NCBI RefSeq assembly: GCF_001701045.1
Contig: NZ_CP016757.1
Coordinates: 124,001-188,000, forward strand
DNA from: Cloacibacillus porcorum
GTDB taxonomy: Bacteria > Synergistota > Synergistia > Synergistales > Synergistaceae
Reading direction: 5' to 3'
DNA length: 64,000 nucleotides
Of the stretch, positions 17,374-25,744 are shown in pieces (position 1 is the first letter of the stretch; each line of letters opens with the position of its first letter). A model generated the notes under the pieces. The model worked only from the letters and a program-made list of their open reading frames with translations. It had not been told where the DNA came from and made no database searches. Position numbers and translations under genes: made by a program.

Positions 17374-18246
17374 TTATTCAATAAAGAGACTTCGATATTG
17401 CATCGGAGCCTTTTTCAATTTTATCTGTATCCTGTCGTTATTATAATACCTTATATATTCGTCTATGGCATCTTTGGCCTCCTCGTAGTTCTCCCATTTT
17501 ACTCGGTTGACGAGTTCTGATTTAATGTGACTAAAGAAGTTTTCTGCACATGCATTATCCAAACAATTTCCTTTCCTTGACATTGAGACCTTGAGTCCGT
17601 ATCTTTGTGTCAGGTTGAAATATGCATGGCTTGTATATTGAAACCCCTGGTCGCTGTGGAGGATTGGTCCATCAGCGACCACCTTATTATTATTTTCAAA
17701 TGCTTTCTTCAATGTATCGGTTACTAACTTAATATTATTATTACGACTGATTTGATATCCCTGTATGGAATTATCAAAGAGATCTTTTATCATGGAGAGG
17801 AATATATTACCCTTTTTTGTTCGTATATATGTGATATCAGTAACCAGTTTCTGGTTTGGTCTGTCGGAACGAAATTCTCTGTTCAGGATATTCTCATAGC
17901 TGTGGATATTTCCTGACATCACTTTAAACTTTTTCTTTTTTCTTATTTCCGCTTGAAGTCCCGCTTTTTTCATAACACGCCTTACCCTCTTATTGTTTAC
18001 ATGAATGCCAATGAAGTTGTTGAGCCACAGAGTCATTCGCCTGTACCCATAAGTGTTTTTGTTGATATTCTGTCCCGTTCTTATTGCTTCTATGAGAGGA
18101 CCGTCTTTATCTTTCATTCCACGCCGCTTTAGCCAACTGTAGTATGCGGAGCGTGATACGGACAAAAATCTACACATTCCACAGACAGAATGTTTTGTTG
18201 AAAATTCAAAAATGATCCTGTATTTAATATTTCTTTCTATCACCAC
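17374..18246 (-). CDS. IS3-family transposase OrfB (DDE integrase)
   Basis: 290 aa in frame from a GTG at 18246, but it is normally made as the C-terminal part of a frameshifted OrfAB. The rve integrase core shows the DDE triad: Asp in VTDITYI, Asp in ILHSDQGFQY and Glu in NACAENFFSHIKSE. The N-terminal GMCRFLSVSRSAYYSWLKR segment is the usual HTH_21-type region. Catalytic residues are intact, so the element may be active. Confidence 0.95.
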   Translation of the reverse strand: MVIERNIKYRIIFEFSTKHSVCGMCRFLSVSRSAYYSWLKRRGMKDKDGPLIEAIRTGQNINKNTYGYRRMTLWLNNFIGIHVNNKRVRRVMKKAGLQAEIRKKKKFKVMSGNIHSYENILNREFRSDRPNQKLVTDITYIRTKKGNIFLSMIKDLFDNSIQGYQISRNNNIKLVTDTLKKAFENNNKVVADGPILHSDQGFQYTSHAYFNLTQRYGLKVSMSRKGNCLDNACAENFFSHIKSELVNRVKWENYEEAKDAIDEYIRYYNNDRIQIKLKKAPMQYRSLFIE

Positions 18247-18683
18247 CTTTGCAGCTCTAAGGCTTTTTTTAATACGTCGACCTGCATTTCCAGCTCTTTA
18301 ATCTTTTCTATGCTATTTGTAACTTCCAATTTCTTATCTGGACAGTCTTGTTTTGAACTAGAAATATCCCCTTGTTCGATAAATTCCTTACACCATCGTC
18401 TTAAAAGAGAGGGACTTGAAATGTTAAAAGATGAGGTAACATCTACCATAGTACGTCCCTCTTCTAAATGAGCCGAAACAGCTTCAAGTTTTACAGCCTT
18501 GCTGTAGGTTCTTTTTTTCCTTGTATCATCCAGTAAGTCCTTCTGTCCGCTCTTATATAAAGATATCCATGTTTTAATAGAATCAGGACTAACACCAAGT
18601 TCTTCAGCAATCCGCCTTCGTGGAATTCCCTGTTTGTGCATCTCAATTGCTCTTATTCTTTCTTCCGTTTTACGTTTACGCAT
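18240..18683 (-). CDS. IS3-family transposase OrfA (helix-turn-helix)
   Basis: 147 aa. Two helix-turn-helix blocks are visible (RRRIAEELGVSPDSIKTWI near residue 25 and a second near residue 85), followed by a leucine-zipper-like coiled coil (IEKIKELEMQVDVLKKALEL) used for multimerisation. OrfA binds the element ends. It overlaps OrfB by 7 bases in a different frame, as in IS150-like elements. Confidence 0.93.
   Translation of the reverse strand: MRKRKTEERIRAIEMHKQGIPRRRIAEELGVSPDSIKTWISLYKSGQKDLLDDTRKKRTYSKAVKLEAVSAHLEEGRTMVDVTSSFNISSPSLLRRWCKEFIEQGDISSSKQDCPDKKLEVTNSIEKIKELEMQVDVLKKALELQRW
18264..18270 (-). other. programmed -1 frameshift site of the IS
   Basis: On the minus strand seven A's followed by G (A-AAA-AAA-G) lie near the end of orfA. 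The -1 frame is open from there into orfB, which would yield the OrfAB fusion transposase. Confidence 0.65.
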
Positions 18684-18740
18684 AGAAGATCCCCCTTTAT
18701 ATGTATTTAGTTTTATTATAATCCAGGGGCTTTATTTGGC

Positions 18741-18765
18741 TGTCCGATTTTCGGGATGCTGTTCA
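18741..18765 (-). repeat. IS terminal inverted repeat, right
   Basis: Read on the minus strand it begins TGAACAGCATCCCG and ends CGGACA, mirroring the left end. Confidence 0.85.
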
Positions 18766-18802
18766 CGGTGTGGGGCTCCGGCTGGATGCTGAAAGCGCCG
18801 GA

Positions 18803-20155
18803 ATGAGGAATCTTTCGGTCAAGGCGCGCGTCACCATATGGTTCACGCTCCTGATGCTGCTGATCACGGCGGCCTCGCTGGGCTTTGTCATCACGGTGGG
18901 CGGCTCCATGATGGAGAGTTATTCTCTGACACGCCTCGCGGAGATGGTGAACGACAACGCGGATGAGCTCCGCTACGGTAAAAAGGGCCTTGAGGTTGAC
19001 GATGATTTCGAGCCGTACGCGGGCGGCGCCTATACCCTGATCTATGACGAAGCGGGCACGCTGCTTTACGGACGCGTGCCCGCTGGCTTTAATCCGCGCG
19101 AACCTTTTCTTGAGGGCGAGCCCTACCTAGTCGGCAGCAGCGGCGGAGATTTTTACCTCTACGACCGGCGGGCGGAGGGCGGCAGGCTGTGGCTGCGGGG
19201 AGTGCTCCCCCTGTCGGCGGCCGGCGGTTTCCCGCTCGTCGCCGCACGGCTCGCCTTTTTTATCCTGCCGCTGCTCGTCCTGCTTGCCGCCGCCGGGGGT
19301 TATCTGATCGCCAGACGCGCCTTTCGCCCGATAGATAAGATCGTCGCGGCGGCGGACGCGATCAGCGAAGGACGCGACCTCTCGGCGCGTATCGGCCTGC
19401 CGCCGCGCGGCGATGAGATACACCGGATCGCCTCGTCGTTCGACAATATGTTCAGGCGGCTCGAGGCCTCTTTTGAGGCGGAGAAGCAGTTCGCCTCCGA
19501 CGCCTCCCATGAGCTGCGCACGCCGACGGCGGTCATCCTCGCGCAGTGTGAGTCGCTTGAGAGAGGGGAACGCACGGCGGCGGAATACGCGGAGGGGATT
19601 GCGGCGATCAGGCGGCAGGCGCTCAAGATGTCAAAGCTCATCGGCGCGCTGCTTCAGATAACGCGCCTCGAACAGGGGACGGTCAAAGCCTCTTTCGAGC
19701 GCGCGGATCTGAGCGAACTTGTCGGCGTCGTCTGCCGCGAGTCCCGGCTCCTCTGGAGGGAGGCCGTGTTGGAGACGGAAATCGAAGAGGGGATATTCGC
19801 GGATATCGATGTGGCGCTCATGTCAAGGCTGACCGGCAATCTTCTGGAAAACGCCTTCAAATACGGCGGCGGATTGGTACGCGTCTCGCTTCACCGGGAG
19901 CATGAGAGGGTAATACTCTCCGTATCCGACAACGGCGAGGGCATCCCTCCCGCCGAGCTGGAAAAGATCTGGAACCGCTTCTACCGCCTTGAAAAATCGC
20001 GTTCCGGCGGCGGTCTGGGCCTCGGACTGGCGCTGGTGCGGCAGATCGCCGACATTCACGGCGCGCGGGTGACGGCGGAGAGCGGCGCGGAGGGCACCGT
20101 TTTCACGCTGCTGCTGCCGGTAAAATCCCAGGGATCAGAGCCATTCAAAGTCTAA
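18803..20155 (+). CDS. sensor histidine kinase (OmpR-system partner)
   Basis: About 450 aa. The ATG at 18803 overlapped the original regulator stop codon (ATGA), so the two genes were translationally coupled before the IS inserted. Layout: membrane helix near residues 10-35, a periplasmic sensor of about 110 residues, a second helix near 150-170, HAMP, then HisKA with the phospho-His in SDASHELRTP, N-box NLLENAFKYGGG, G1 DNGEGIP and G2 GLGLGLAL. All catalytic boxes are intact, so the kinase itself appears functional. It now sits behind an element transcribed the other way and may be poorly expressed. Confidence 0.92.
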   Translation: MRNLSVKARVTIWFTLLMLLITAASLGFVITVGGSMMESYSLTRLAEMVNDNADELRYGKKGLEVDDDFEPYAGGAYTLIYDEAGTLLYGRVPAGFNPREPFLEGEPYLVGSSGGDFYLYDRRAEGGRLWLRGVLPLSAAGGFPLVAARLAFFILPLLVLLAAAGGYLIARRAFRPIDKIVAAADAISEGRDLSARIGLPPRGDEIHRIASSFDNMFRRLEASFEAEKQFASDASHELRTPTAVILAQCESLERGERTAAEYAEGIAAIRRQALKMSKLIGALLQITRLEQGTVKASFERADLSELVGVVCRESRLLWREAVLETEIEEGIFADIDVALMSRLTGNLLENAFKYGGGLVRVSLHREHERVILSVSDNGEGIPPAELEKIWNRFYRLEKSRSGGGLGLGLALVRQIADIHGARVTAESGAEGTVFTLLLPVKSQGSEPFKV

Positions 20156-20287
20156 TAGTATCTAAAAAGTAACTACATTACAATATAGTGCTTACTTTAC
20201 ATAGGGAACCAACAGGATTATCTTATAGTCACAGGCCGGTGGAAAGAGGACCGGCACAAAGACAAAAGATAACAGGAGGAACCCGAT

Positions 20288-21130
20288 ATGAACAAGAACA
20301 GCTTTAAAAAAATCACCCTCGCGAAGGGTGAGATAAATCTTTATGATTTCGGCGGCGTAAAGCTTCACGCCTACAGGACCAATGATTTTCTCGCGGACGA
20401 GGTCTTTATCGTCGAGAAAGAGGGGCAGGCCGTCATAATCGAATCGCCCTGCTTCTTTGACAACGACAGGGAGCTGGAGGAATATATCGCCGGTACGGGG
20501 CTGACGGCCGCGGGATTGCTGCTTGCCTACCATATGGCGGGCGGCGGCTTTATGCCGGGCGTGAGGCGGTACGCGACGAAGCGGGCCGACGAGTATGGCC
20601 ACAGCGGCGGCGGCAGGGCGCTTATCGATAATTTTACGGGGGCCTTCGGCGCGGCCTTTGACGGTGCCATACATCAGGTGACGGACTATATCGAGCCGGG
20701 CGGGGTCACGATCGGCGGTATCCGGTTCAACATTATTCCCACGCATGAGGCCTTTGACGTGGAGATACCGGAGATCGGCGCCATCTACACACACATGCTG
20801 GGCCACGACTGCCACTCGATCGTGGCGGGCGCGGCGCACGCCGAGGCGATGATCGAACAGCTTCGGGGCTTCCTCGCGAAGGGCTACAATCTGGTGCTCA
20901 CCTCGCACTATACGCCGGAGGATCTGAAGGATGTCGAGACGAAGATCGCCTACCTCAGCGAGCTCAAGACGATCGCCGCCGGCTGTAGCGACGCGGCGGC
21001 CTTTAAGGCGGCGGTCAAAAAAAGGTACGGTGGTTACGGCGGGGTTCTTCTTCAAACAATGATCCGCCTATCGGTGATCCTCGGGTGCGGCGGAGATAAC
21101 GGCGCGGGGAGAGGCTGCGCGGAGCCTTAG
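20288..21130 (+). CDS. metallo-beta-lactamase-fold protein with degenerate metal motif
   Basis: About 280 aa; SD GGAGGA before the ATG. The N-terminal half follows the beta-lactamase fold (DEVFIVEKEGQAVIIESP, then AAGLLLAYHMAGGGFMPG where the HxHxDH zinc motif should be). Of the metal ligands only scattered histidines remain (TPTHE-type segment IIPTHEAF, HMLGHDCHS, LTSHYTPE). It may be a non-hydrolytic or altered-metal member. The last 30 residues look unlike the rest; another frame at 21044-21062 would give AGFFFKQ and a stop, so a late frameshift is possible. It precedes the ADP-ribosylation genes by 77 bp. Function unknown. Confidence 0.6.
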   Translation: MNKNSFKKITLAKGEINLYDFGGVKLHAYRTNDFLADEVFIVEKEGQAVIIESPCFFDNDRELEEYIAGTGLTAAGLLLAYHMAGGGFMPGVRRYATKRADEYGHSGGGRALIDNFTGAFGAAFDGAIHQVTDYIEPGGVTIGGIRFNIIPTHEAFDVEIPEIGAIYTHMLGHDCHSIVAGAAHAEAMIEQLRGFLAKGYNLVLTSHYTPEDLKDVETKIAYLSELKTIAAGCSDAAAFKAAVKKRYGGYGGVLLQTMIRLSVILGCGGDNGAGRGCAEP

Positions 21131-21206
21131 ACAGGCGCCGGATAGATAAAATGTTCGTAAAAAGGCCGGCGGATCATAGAGACTGGAAAGTGAAGAGTGT
21201 GAAGAT

Positions 21207-21980
21207 ATGACACAGGAAGAACGGCTCGGCTATCTCATAAAGACGCTGGCGACGGAACAGCCGCGGTACGCCGGTTTGGAGCTTCCCGCGGACAGGGGGG
21301 AGAAACGGGCGCTGCTGCGGGCGCTCTTCAACCTGCGCCCGCCTCTGCCCGCCGACGAGAGGCTGCTTGCGGTGCAGGACGAGTATCTCGCGGAGGAGCT
21401 GAGGGCCAGAGGGACAACTTTGGCGGCGGAGCTCGCGCCGCTGTCGGGGGATATCTGTCTCTGGCAGGGCGACATCACGACGCTTGCGGCGGATGCCGTC
21501 GTCAATGCCGCCAACAGCGCGATGCTCGGCTGCTTTGTCCCCTGCCACCGCTGTATAGACAACGCGATACATACCTACGCGGGTATCCAGCTGCGGCTCG
21601 TCTGCCATGAGCTCATGGAGCGGCAGGGTCACGAAGAGCCGACGGGCGGCGCGAAGATAACCCCGGCCTTCAACCTCCCGAGCCGCTATGTGATCCACAC
21701 GGTAGGCCCGATAGTTTACGCCTCGCTGACGCGGCGGGAGCGCGACGAGCTGGCCTCCTGCTACCGTTCCTGCCTGAAGCTCGCGAAGGAAAATGGCTTG
21801 AAGAGTGTCGCCTTCTGCTGCATCTCTACTGGGGAGTTCCGCTTTCCCAACGCGGCGGCGGCGCAGATCGCGGTGGATACGGTGCGGGAGTTCCTCAAAG
21901 AAGAGGGCGTCGGAATGAGGGTGATATTTAATGTATTCAAGGATATCGACCGTGAGATATACGCGGGACTGCTGCGCTGA
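21207..21980 (+). CDS. zinc-containing macrodomain, protein-ADP-ribose hydrolase
   Basis: 257 aa. After an N-terminal helical part (about 80 residues) comes the macrodomain: WQGDITTLAADAVVNAANS is the ADP-ribose-binding block. The zinc-macro signature MLGCFVPCHRCIDNAIH supplies Cys and His ligands. GEEPTGGAK-type (EEPTGGAKITPAF) and CCISTGEFRFP form the phosphate loop. This class removes ADP-ribose from proteins modified by class-M sirtuins. The next gene is such a sirtuin and overlaps the 3' end, so the two are translated together as a writer-eraser pair. Confidence 0.93.
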   Translation: MTQEERLGYLIKTLATEQPRYAGLELPADRGEKRALLRALFNLRPPLPADERLLAVQDEYLAEELRARGTTLAAELAPLSGDICLWQGDITTLAADAVVNAANSAMLGCFVPCHRCIDNAIHTYAGIQLRLVCHELMERQGHEEPTGGAKITPAFNLPSRYVIHTVGPIVYASLTRRERDELASCYRSCLKLAKENGLKSVAFCCISTGEFRFPNAAAAQIAVDTVREFLKEEGVGMRVIFNVFKDIDREIYAGLLR

Positions 21981-22824
21981 GCCCGTGGAGAGGCTGAAAG
22001 AGGCGCTGGCGGGCGCGGAGGCCGTTCTTGTGGGGGCGGGCGCGGGTTTTTCCGCCTCCGCGGGGCTCGTCTATACGGGGCCGCGCTTCGAGGAAAATTT
22101 CGCCGATTTTATCGCGGTTTATGGTTTTGCCGACATGTATTCGGCTGGCTTCCACCGCTACTCCTCGCTTGAGGAGCATTGGGCCTATTGGAGCCGCCAT
22201 ATCTATCTCAACCGCTACGCCCAGCCTGTGGGGAGACCCTACCTGGAGCTGTTGGAGCTCCTGCGCGGCAGGGATTATTTCGTTCTGACGACGAATGTCG
22301 ACCACCAGTTCCCGCGGGCCGGTTTTGAGGAGGAACGCCTCTTCCGCACGCAGGGCGATTATGGCCTCTGGCAGTGTTCCGTGCCCTGCCATGATAAGAC
22401 ATACGGCAACGAGGCGGCTGTGCGGCGGATGGTCGCCGAACAGCGCGACATGCGCGTACCGGCGGAACTGGTGCCCTATTGTCCGCGCTGCGGCGCGCCG
22501 ATGTGCATGAACCTCCGCGTCGACGGCAGCTTCGTTGAGGACGCGGGCTGGCACGTGGCTAAGGCGCGTTATCTGGCCTTTTTGCGGCGCACGGAGGGTT
22601 CGCGCCTGCTCTTTCTTGAGCTCGGCGTGGGCGGCAACACCCCCGGGATCATAAAGTATCCCTTCTGGCGGATGACGGCGGCCAATCCCCACGCGCTCTA
22701 TATCTGCGTGAATAGCGGCGAGGCCTTCGCCCCGAAGGAGCTTGGGGAGCGCGCCCTCTGTATTGACTGCGACATCGCCCCGCTGTTTGCCGCGGCCGTG
22801 GGCCGCGCCGCCGGCGAGGCTTAA
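21931..22824 (+). CDS. class-M sirtuin (SirTM-type protein ADP-ribosyltransferase)
   Basis: Up to 297 aa. Two starts are possible: ATG 21931, overlapping the macrodomain gene by 50 bases with GAGGGTG ten bases upstream, or GTG 21985 just after that gene's stop. The NAD-binding segment AVLVGAGAGFSASAGLVYTG, the TTNVDHQF motif and a zinc-type CPRCG...C segment are visible. The combination with a zinc macrodomain is characteristic of SirTM, which ADP-ribosylates a lipoylated GcvH-like carrier in described systems. No gcvH-like or lplA-like gene lies within this window, so the target here is unknown. Confidence 0.9.
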   Translation: MYSRISTVRYTRDCCAEPVERLKEALAGAEAVLVGAGAGFSASAGLVYTGPRFEENFADFIAVYGFADMYSAGFHRYSSLEEHWAYWSRHIYLNRYAQPVGRPYLELLELLRGRDYFVLTTNVDHQFPRAGFEEERLFRTQGDYGLWQCSVPCHDKTYGNEAAVRRMVAEQRDMRVPAELVPYCPRCGAPMCMNLRVDGSFVEDAGWHVAKARYLAFLRRTEGSRLLFLELGVGGNTPGIIKYPFWRMTAANPHALYICVNSGEAFAPKELGERALCIDCDIAPLFAAAVGRAAGEA

Positions 22825-22841
22825 CGGGCTCTGAAATGAGA

Positions 22842-22877
22842 AAAGAGACTTCTCCGCTCATTCGCAGAAGTCTCTTT
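22842..22877. terminator. bidirectional terminator (sirtuin / M20)
   Basis: AAAGAGACTTCT pairs with AGAAGTCTCTTT around a 12-base loop. Flanking A and T runs on both sides serve the convergent genes. Confidence 0.88.
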
Positions 22878-22909
22878 CTCTCTCTGTTCCGCGTGTCAGG
22901 CCGCCGGAA

Positions 22910-24088
22910 TCAGTTGTTGGTCAACAACGCGAGCGCCCCCCGGATCTGAAGCTTGACGCCGGTCCTTATGCAGCGTTCATCCGCCTCAAACCTCGCGCTG
23001 TGCAGGGGAAAGTTTGTCTCTCTATCCGAAAAGCCGCAGCCCAGCTCGTAAAAGCAGGAGGGGCGTGCCGCGGCGAAGTATGCGAAATCTTCCGTGCCCA
23101 TGGTCGGCTCCGTTTTAATAATGACATTTTCCGCGCCGATTGCCGCGCGCGCCGCCGCGGCTACGGTCTTCGTCACCGTATCGTCGTTTATCAGCGCGCC
23201 GTAGCTGGGGCGCAGGATCAGCTCCGCCCGTCCGCCGAAGAGGCCTGCGACGCCATCCGCGGTCTCTTTCAGACGGCGGCGCAGCAGGAGACGCGTCTCC
23301 TCGCTGAGCGAACGCATGATGCCCGTCATCTCGACACGGCCGGCGATGATGTTGCCCTTTGTGCCGCCCTCTATCTTTCCCACCGTCACCACCGCGGAGT
23401 CCAGCGGCGAAATGCCGCGGCTGGCGATGTTCTGAATCGCCGTGATGAACTGCCCGGCCATCGCCACCGCGTCGCAGCCCTCCTCGGGGTGCGCGCCGTG
23501 GCAGCCGCGTCCGTGGAGGATGAGCGTGAATTCGTCGGAGGCGGCGTGCATCTTGCCGAATTTGAAGGCCGCCCTGCCGGCGGCGATGGCGGGGTTGACG
23601 TGAAGGCCGAGCACATGGCTGACGTGGGGCGCGTCGAGGCAGCCAGCCGCGATCATGCGCTCCGCCCCTCCCGTACCCTCCTCGGCGGGCTGGAAGAATA
23701 TCTTTACCATACCCGTCAGCTCCGGCTCCATCTCTTTGAGCAGGATCGCCGCGCCGAGCGCGGCGGCGGTATGGATGTCATGTCCGCAGGCGTGCATCAC
23801 GCCACTCTTTTTGGAGGCGAAGGGCAGCCCCGTCTCCTCCGTGAGCGGCAGCGCATCGGTGTCGGCGCGCAGCGCGACCGTCTTGCCATTACCGGCCGAA
23901 CCGACTGACGCCGCGGCCGCCGTGCCGTCCAGCATCAGCTTATATTCGATACCGTTCCGTCCGAGCATCTCCGCGAGGCGCGCGCAGGTGGGCTGTTCCT
24001 CTCCCGAAAGGTCGGGATATTCGTGCAGTTCGCGCCGGAAGGCCGTCAGCATCGGCAGCATCTCGTCAATTCTTTTATCGATATCCAT
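22910..24088 (-). CDS. M20-family amidohydrolase / N-acyl amino acid deacylase
   Basis: About 392 aa; ATG at 24088 after GGGAGG. Metal-binding motifs of M20D hydrolases are clear: ALRADTDALP, VMHACGHDIHTAA and FFQPAEEGTGGAE, with HGRGCHGAHPEEGCD in the dimerisation domain and MGTEDFAYF near the end. The family cleaves N-acyl or amide bonds in hippurate-, indole-amide- or aminobenzoyl-glutamate-like substrates. It is the second gene of a two-gene operon after a YfcC-type carrier, and the stop-start gap is only 14 bases, so the carrier probably imports its substrate. The exact amide is unknown. Confidence 0.92.
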   Translation of the reverse strand: MDIDKRIDEMLPMLTAFRRELHEYPDLSGEEQPTCARLAEMLGRNGIEYKLMLDGTAAAASVGSAGNGKTVALRADTDALPLTEETGLPFASKKSGVMHACGHDIHTAAALGAAILLKEMEPELTGMVKIFFQPAEEGTGGAERMIAAGCLDAPHVSHVLGLHVNPAIAAGRAAFKFGKMHAASDEFTLILHGRGCHGAHPEEGCDAVAMAGQFITAIQNIASRGISPLDSAVVTVGKIEGGTKGNIIAGRVEMTGIMRSLSEETRLLLRRRLKETADGVAGLFGGRAELILRPSYGALINDDTVTKTVAAAARAAIGAENVIIKTEPTMGTEDFAYFAAARPSCFYELGCGFSDRETNFPLHSARFEADERCIRTGVKLQIRGALALLTNN

Positions 24089-24102
24089 AGGCTGTACCTC
24101 CC

Positions 24103-25512
24103 TCAGAATTTCATTATCACCGCGGCGGCGACGAAGAGCATCATCACGAGCCACATGATACCGAAGAGTTTGAGGAAAAACTTCCACCACTTAGCGAGCG
24201 AGATGCCCGCGATACCGCACCCGGTGGCGATGCCGCAGGTCGGCCAGAGCAGGTTGGAGAAGCCGTCTCCGAGCTGGAAGGCGAGCACCGTCACCTCGCG
24301 TGAAAGACCTGCGACGTCGCCCAGCGGCGCCATTATCGGGATGATCGTCGCCGCCTGGCCGCTGCCGGAGGGGATGGCAAAGTTGATGAAGGTCTGGATG
24401 AAGAGCATGCCCTCCGCTGCAATGATCGGCGGCGTCCCCTCGATCATATTCGCCATGAAATTGATTATCGTGTCTATTATTTGCCCCTCGCGCATGACGA
24501 CGAGAATCGCGCGCGCCACGCCGACGATCAGCGCGCCGAAGACGATGGCGCGGGCTCCCGCGAGCAGCTCTTCCGCTATCTTGTCCGCGCTCCAGCCGAA
24601 GATGACGGCGACCGCGATCCCCATCAGGAGGAAGACCGCCGTCAGCTGGGTGTTGCCCCAGCCCCTGTAGAGGCAGCCGTAAAAGATGAGGGCGAGGCTG
24701 GCGAAGATCACCGCGAGCGAGGCGGACTCACGTCTTCCCATCGTCAATTTTTTGAGCTCGCCGCTGTCGTAGGAGAAGAGCGCCTCGCCGCGCGGGACGA
24801 GCGAAAGCGAAGGGTCTCTCTTTATCTGTCTGCCGTAGCGGAATATCCACCAGAGGGCGATCGCCGAAAAGACGACAAATATCGCGGCGCGCACGCCGAA
24901 GCCCGAATAGAGGGGGATACCGGCGATCGACTGCGCCACTACGATGGTATAGGGGTTTGTCAGCGCGGCGGCGAAACCAACTCCGATGCCGAGCATCACC
25001 ACCGCGAAGCCGAACATCGCGTCATATCCCATCGCCACTCCCACGCCGACCATGATCGGTATCATGCCGTTAAAGTCGTTCCACATGCCGAAGAGGCTGG
25101 CTCCGAGCGCGAAAAAGAGATAAAAGATGACGACGACGATACTTTCACGCCCTTCGAGACGCCGCAGCAAAGTTCCCAGCATCTTTTCAAAAGAACCCGT
25201 CTTTATGACGACGGCGAAGGCGGCGTTGACGATGAATATGAGCGCCACAAGGTCCGCCACCTCGATTATCCCGCGCTGGAAGGAGCTGAAAAAGCCGATG
25301 ACGCCGACGGGGCTCGAATCGGTGAGATAGCGGAAAGAGCCTGGGACGACGATCTTTCTCATCGTGCCGTTCACGTCGACGGATTGGTACTGGAACTCCC
25401 CCGCCGGAATGATCCAGGTCAGCAGGCAGGCCGCCGCGACGATATAAAAAAGCAGTACATAGGTGTGCGGCATCTTGAATTTTGCGGTTGATAGTCTCAT
25501 CTCTTGATTCAT
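24103..25512 (-). CDS. YfcC-family carrier (copy 1)
   Basis: 469 aa, about 12 membrane helices. MPHTYVLLFYIV and IIPAGEFQY at the start, and FAIPSGSGQAATIIPIMAPL near residue 370, are characteristic of the YfcC / C4-dicarboxylate anaerobic carrier family. AAGGAG precedes the ATG at 25512. A paralogue is at 49921-51336, paired with a different amidohydrolase. Such carriers commonly sit with peptidases or amidohydrolases and probably import short peptides or acyl amino acids; the ligand is not known. It is probably co-transcribed with the M20 gene that follows. Confidence 0.9.
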   Translation of the reverse strand: MNQEMRLSTAKFKMPHTYVLLFYIVAAACLLTWIIPAGEFQYQSVDVNGTMRKIVVPGSFRYLTDSSPVGVIGFFSSFQRGIIEVADLVALIFIVNAAFAVVIKTGSFEKMLGTLLRRLEGRESIVVVIFYLFFALGASLFGMWNDFNGMIPIMVGVGVAMGYDAMFGFAVVMLGIGVGFAAALTNPYTIVVAQSIAGIPLYSGFGVRAAIFVVFSAIALWWIFRYGRQIKRDPSLSLVPRGEALFSYDSGELKKLTMGRRESASLAVIFASLALIFYGCLYRGWGNTQLTAVFLLMGIAVAVIFGWSADKIAEELLAGARAIVFGALIVGVARAILVVMREGQIIDTIINFMANMIEGTPPIIAAEGMLFIQTFINFAIPSGSGQAATIIPIMAPLGDVAGLSREVTVLAFQLGDGFSNLLWPTCGIATGCGIAGISLAKWWKFFLKLFGIMWLVMMLFVAAAVIMKF

Positions 25513-25587
25513 AACTCCTTTTTACGCCTCCCCTGCCGGTCTACGCGCGGCGCAGCCTCCGGCCGGACAAATCTCAAAAAACAAAAA

Positions 25588-25631
25588 ATCCAGCGCAAAT
25601 TAAACACCTTCCGGCGTTAATTTGGCTGGAT
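25588..25631 (-). terminator. rho-independent terminator between DUF3870 and YfcC genes
   Basis: On the minus strand ATCCAGCCAAATTAA pairs with TTAATTTGCGCTGGAT (one bulge), followed by TTTTTGTTTTTTG. It would end the DUF3870 transcript or attenuate read-through into the carrier operon. Confidence 0.85.
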
Positions 25632-25744
25632 CTCGCAGATTATATCCCCGTGCTGAGCGCGCAGGTCAACTGGCAAGGCAGTCTTATTCGGTTTTATCTG
25701 CGGGAAGCCCCTTTACGCGAGCCTCCCGTGTGCATGATTATATA

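Larger units (their letters stand above)
16680..17384 (+). pseudogene. OmpR-family response regulator, C-terminus replaced by IS insertion
   Basis: The receiver domain (residues 1-115) is intact: acidic pair near residue 9, phospho-acceptor Asp in VVLDVMMPVMSG, and Lys in LIKPF. The winged-helix DNA-binding domain is intact to residue 213 (LLHTV). From there the IS end supplies 21 foreign residues. The original ending can be rebuilt across the element: LLHTV continues with WGSGWMLKAPE and a stop, giving 224 aa, and that stop overlaps the kinase ATG. The lost segment is the last beta-hairpin of the wing (the usual G-x-G-Y turn), so DNA binding is probably damaged. Some residual function cannot be excluded because the recognition helix remains. 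Confidence 0.85.
17317..18765 (-). mobile_element. IS3-family (IS150-like) insertion sequence, complete
   Basis: 1449-bp element with imperfect 25-bp terminal inverted repeats (17317-17341 and 18741-18765), both beginning TGAACAG and ending in GGACA, i.e. the TG...CA ends of IS3 elements. It is flanked by a CGG duplication. It encodes orfA and orfB on the minus strand with a frameshift signal between them. It looks more AT-rich than its surroundings, consistent with recent arrival. It splits the regulator gene from its kinase. Confidence 0.92.

Noticed and set aside
16104-17381. 425-codon minus-strand ORF across the PepSY and regulator genes
   Set aside because: It is antisense to two recognised proteins, has no motifs and runs into the IS.
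24481-25491. 336-codon plus-strand ORF opposite YfcC copy 1
   Set aside because: Charged, repetitive shadow (many E, D, R and H) of a membrane-protein gene.
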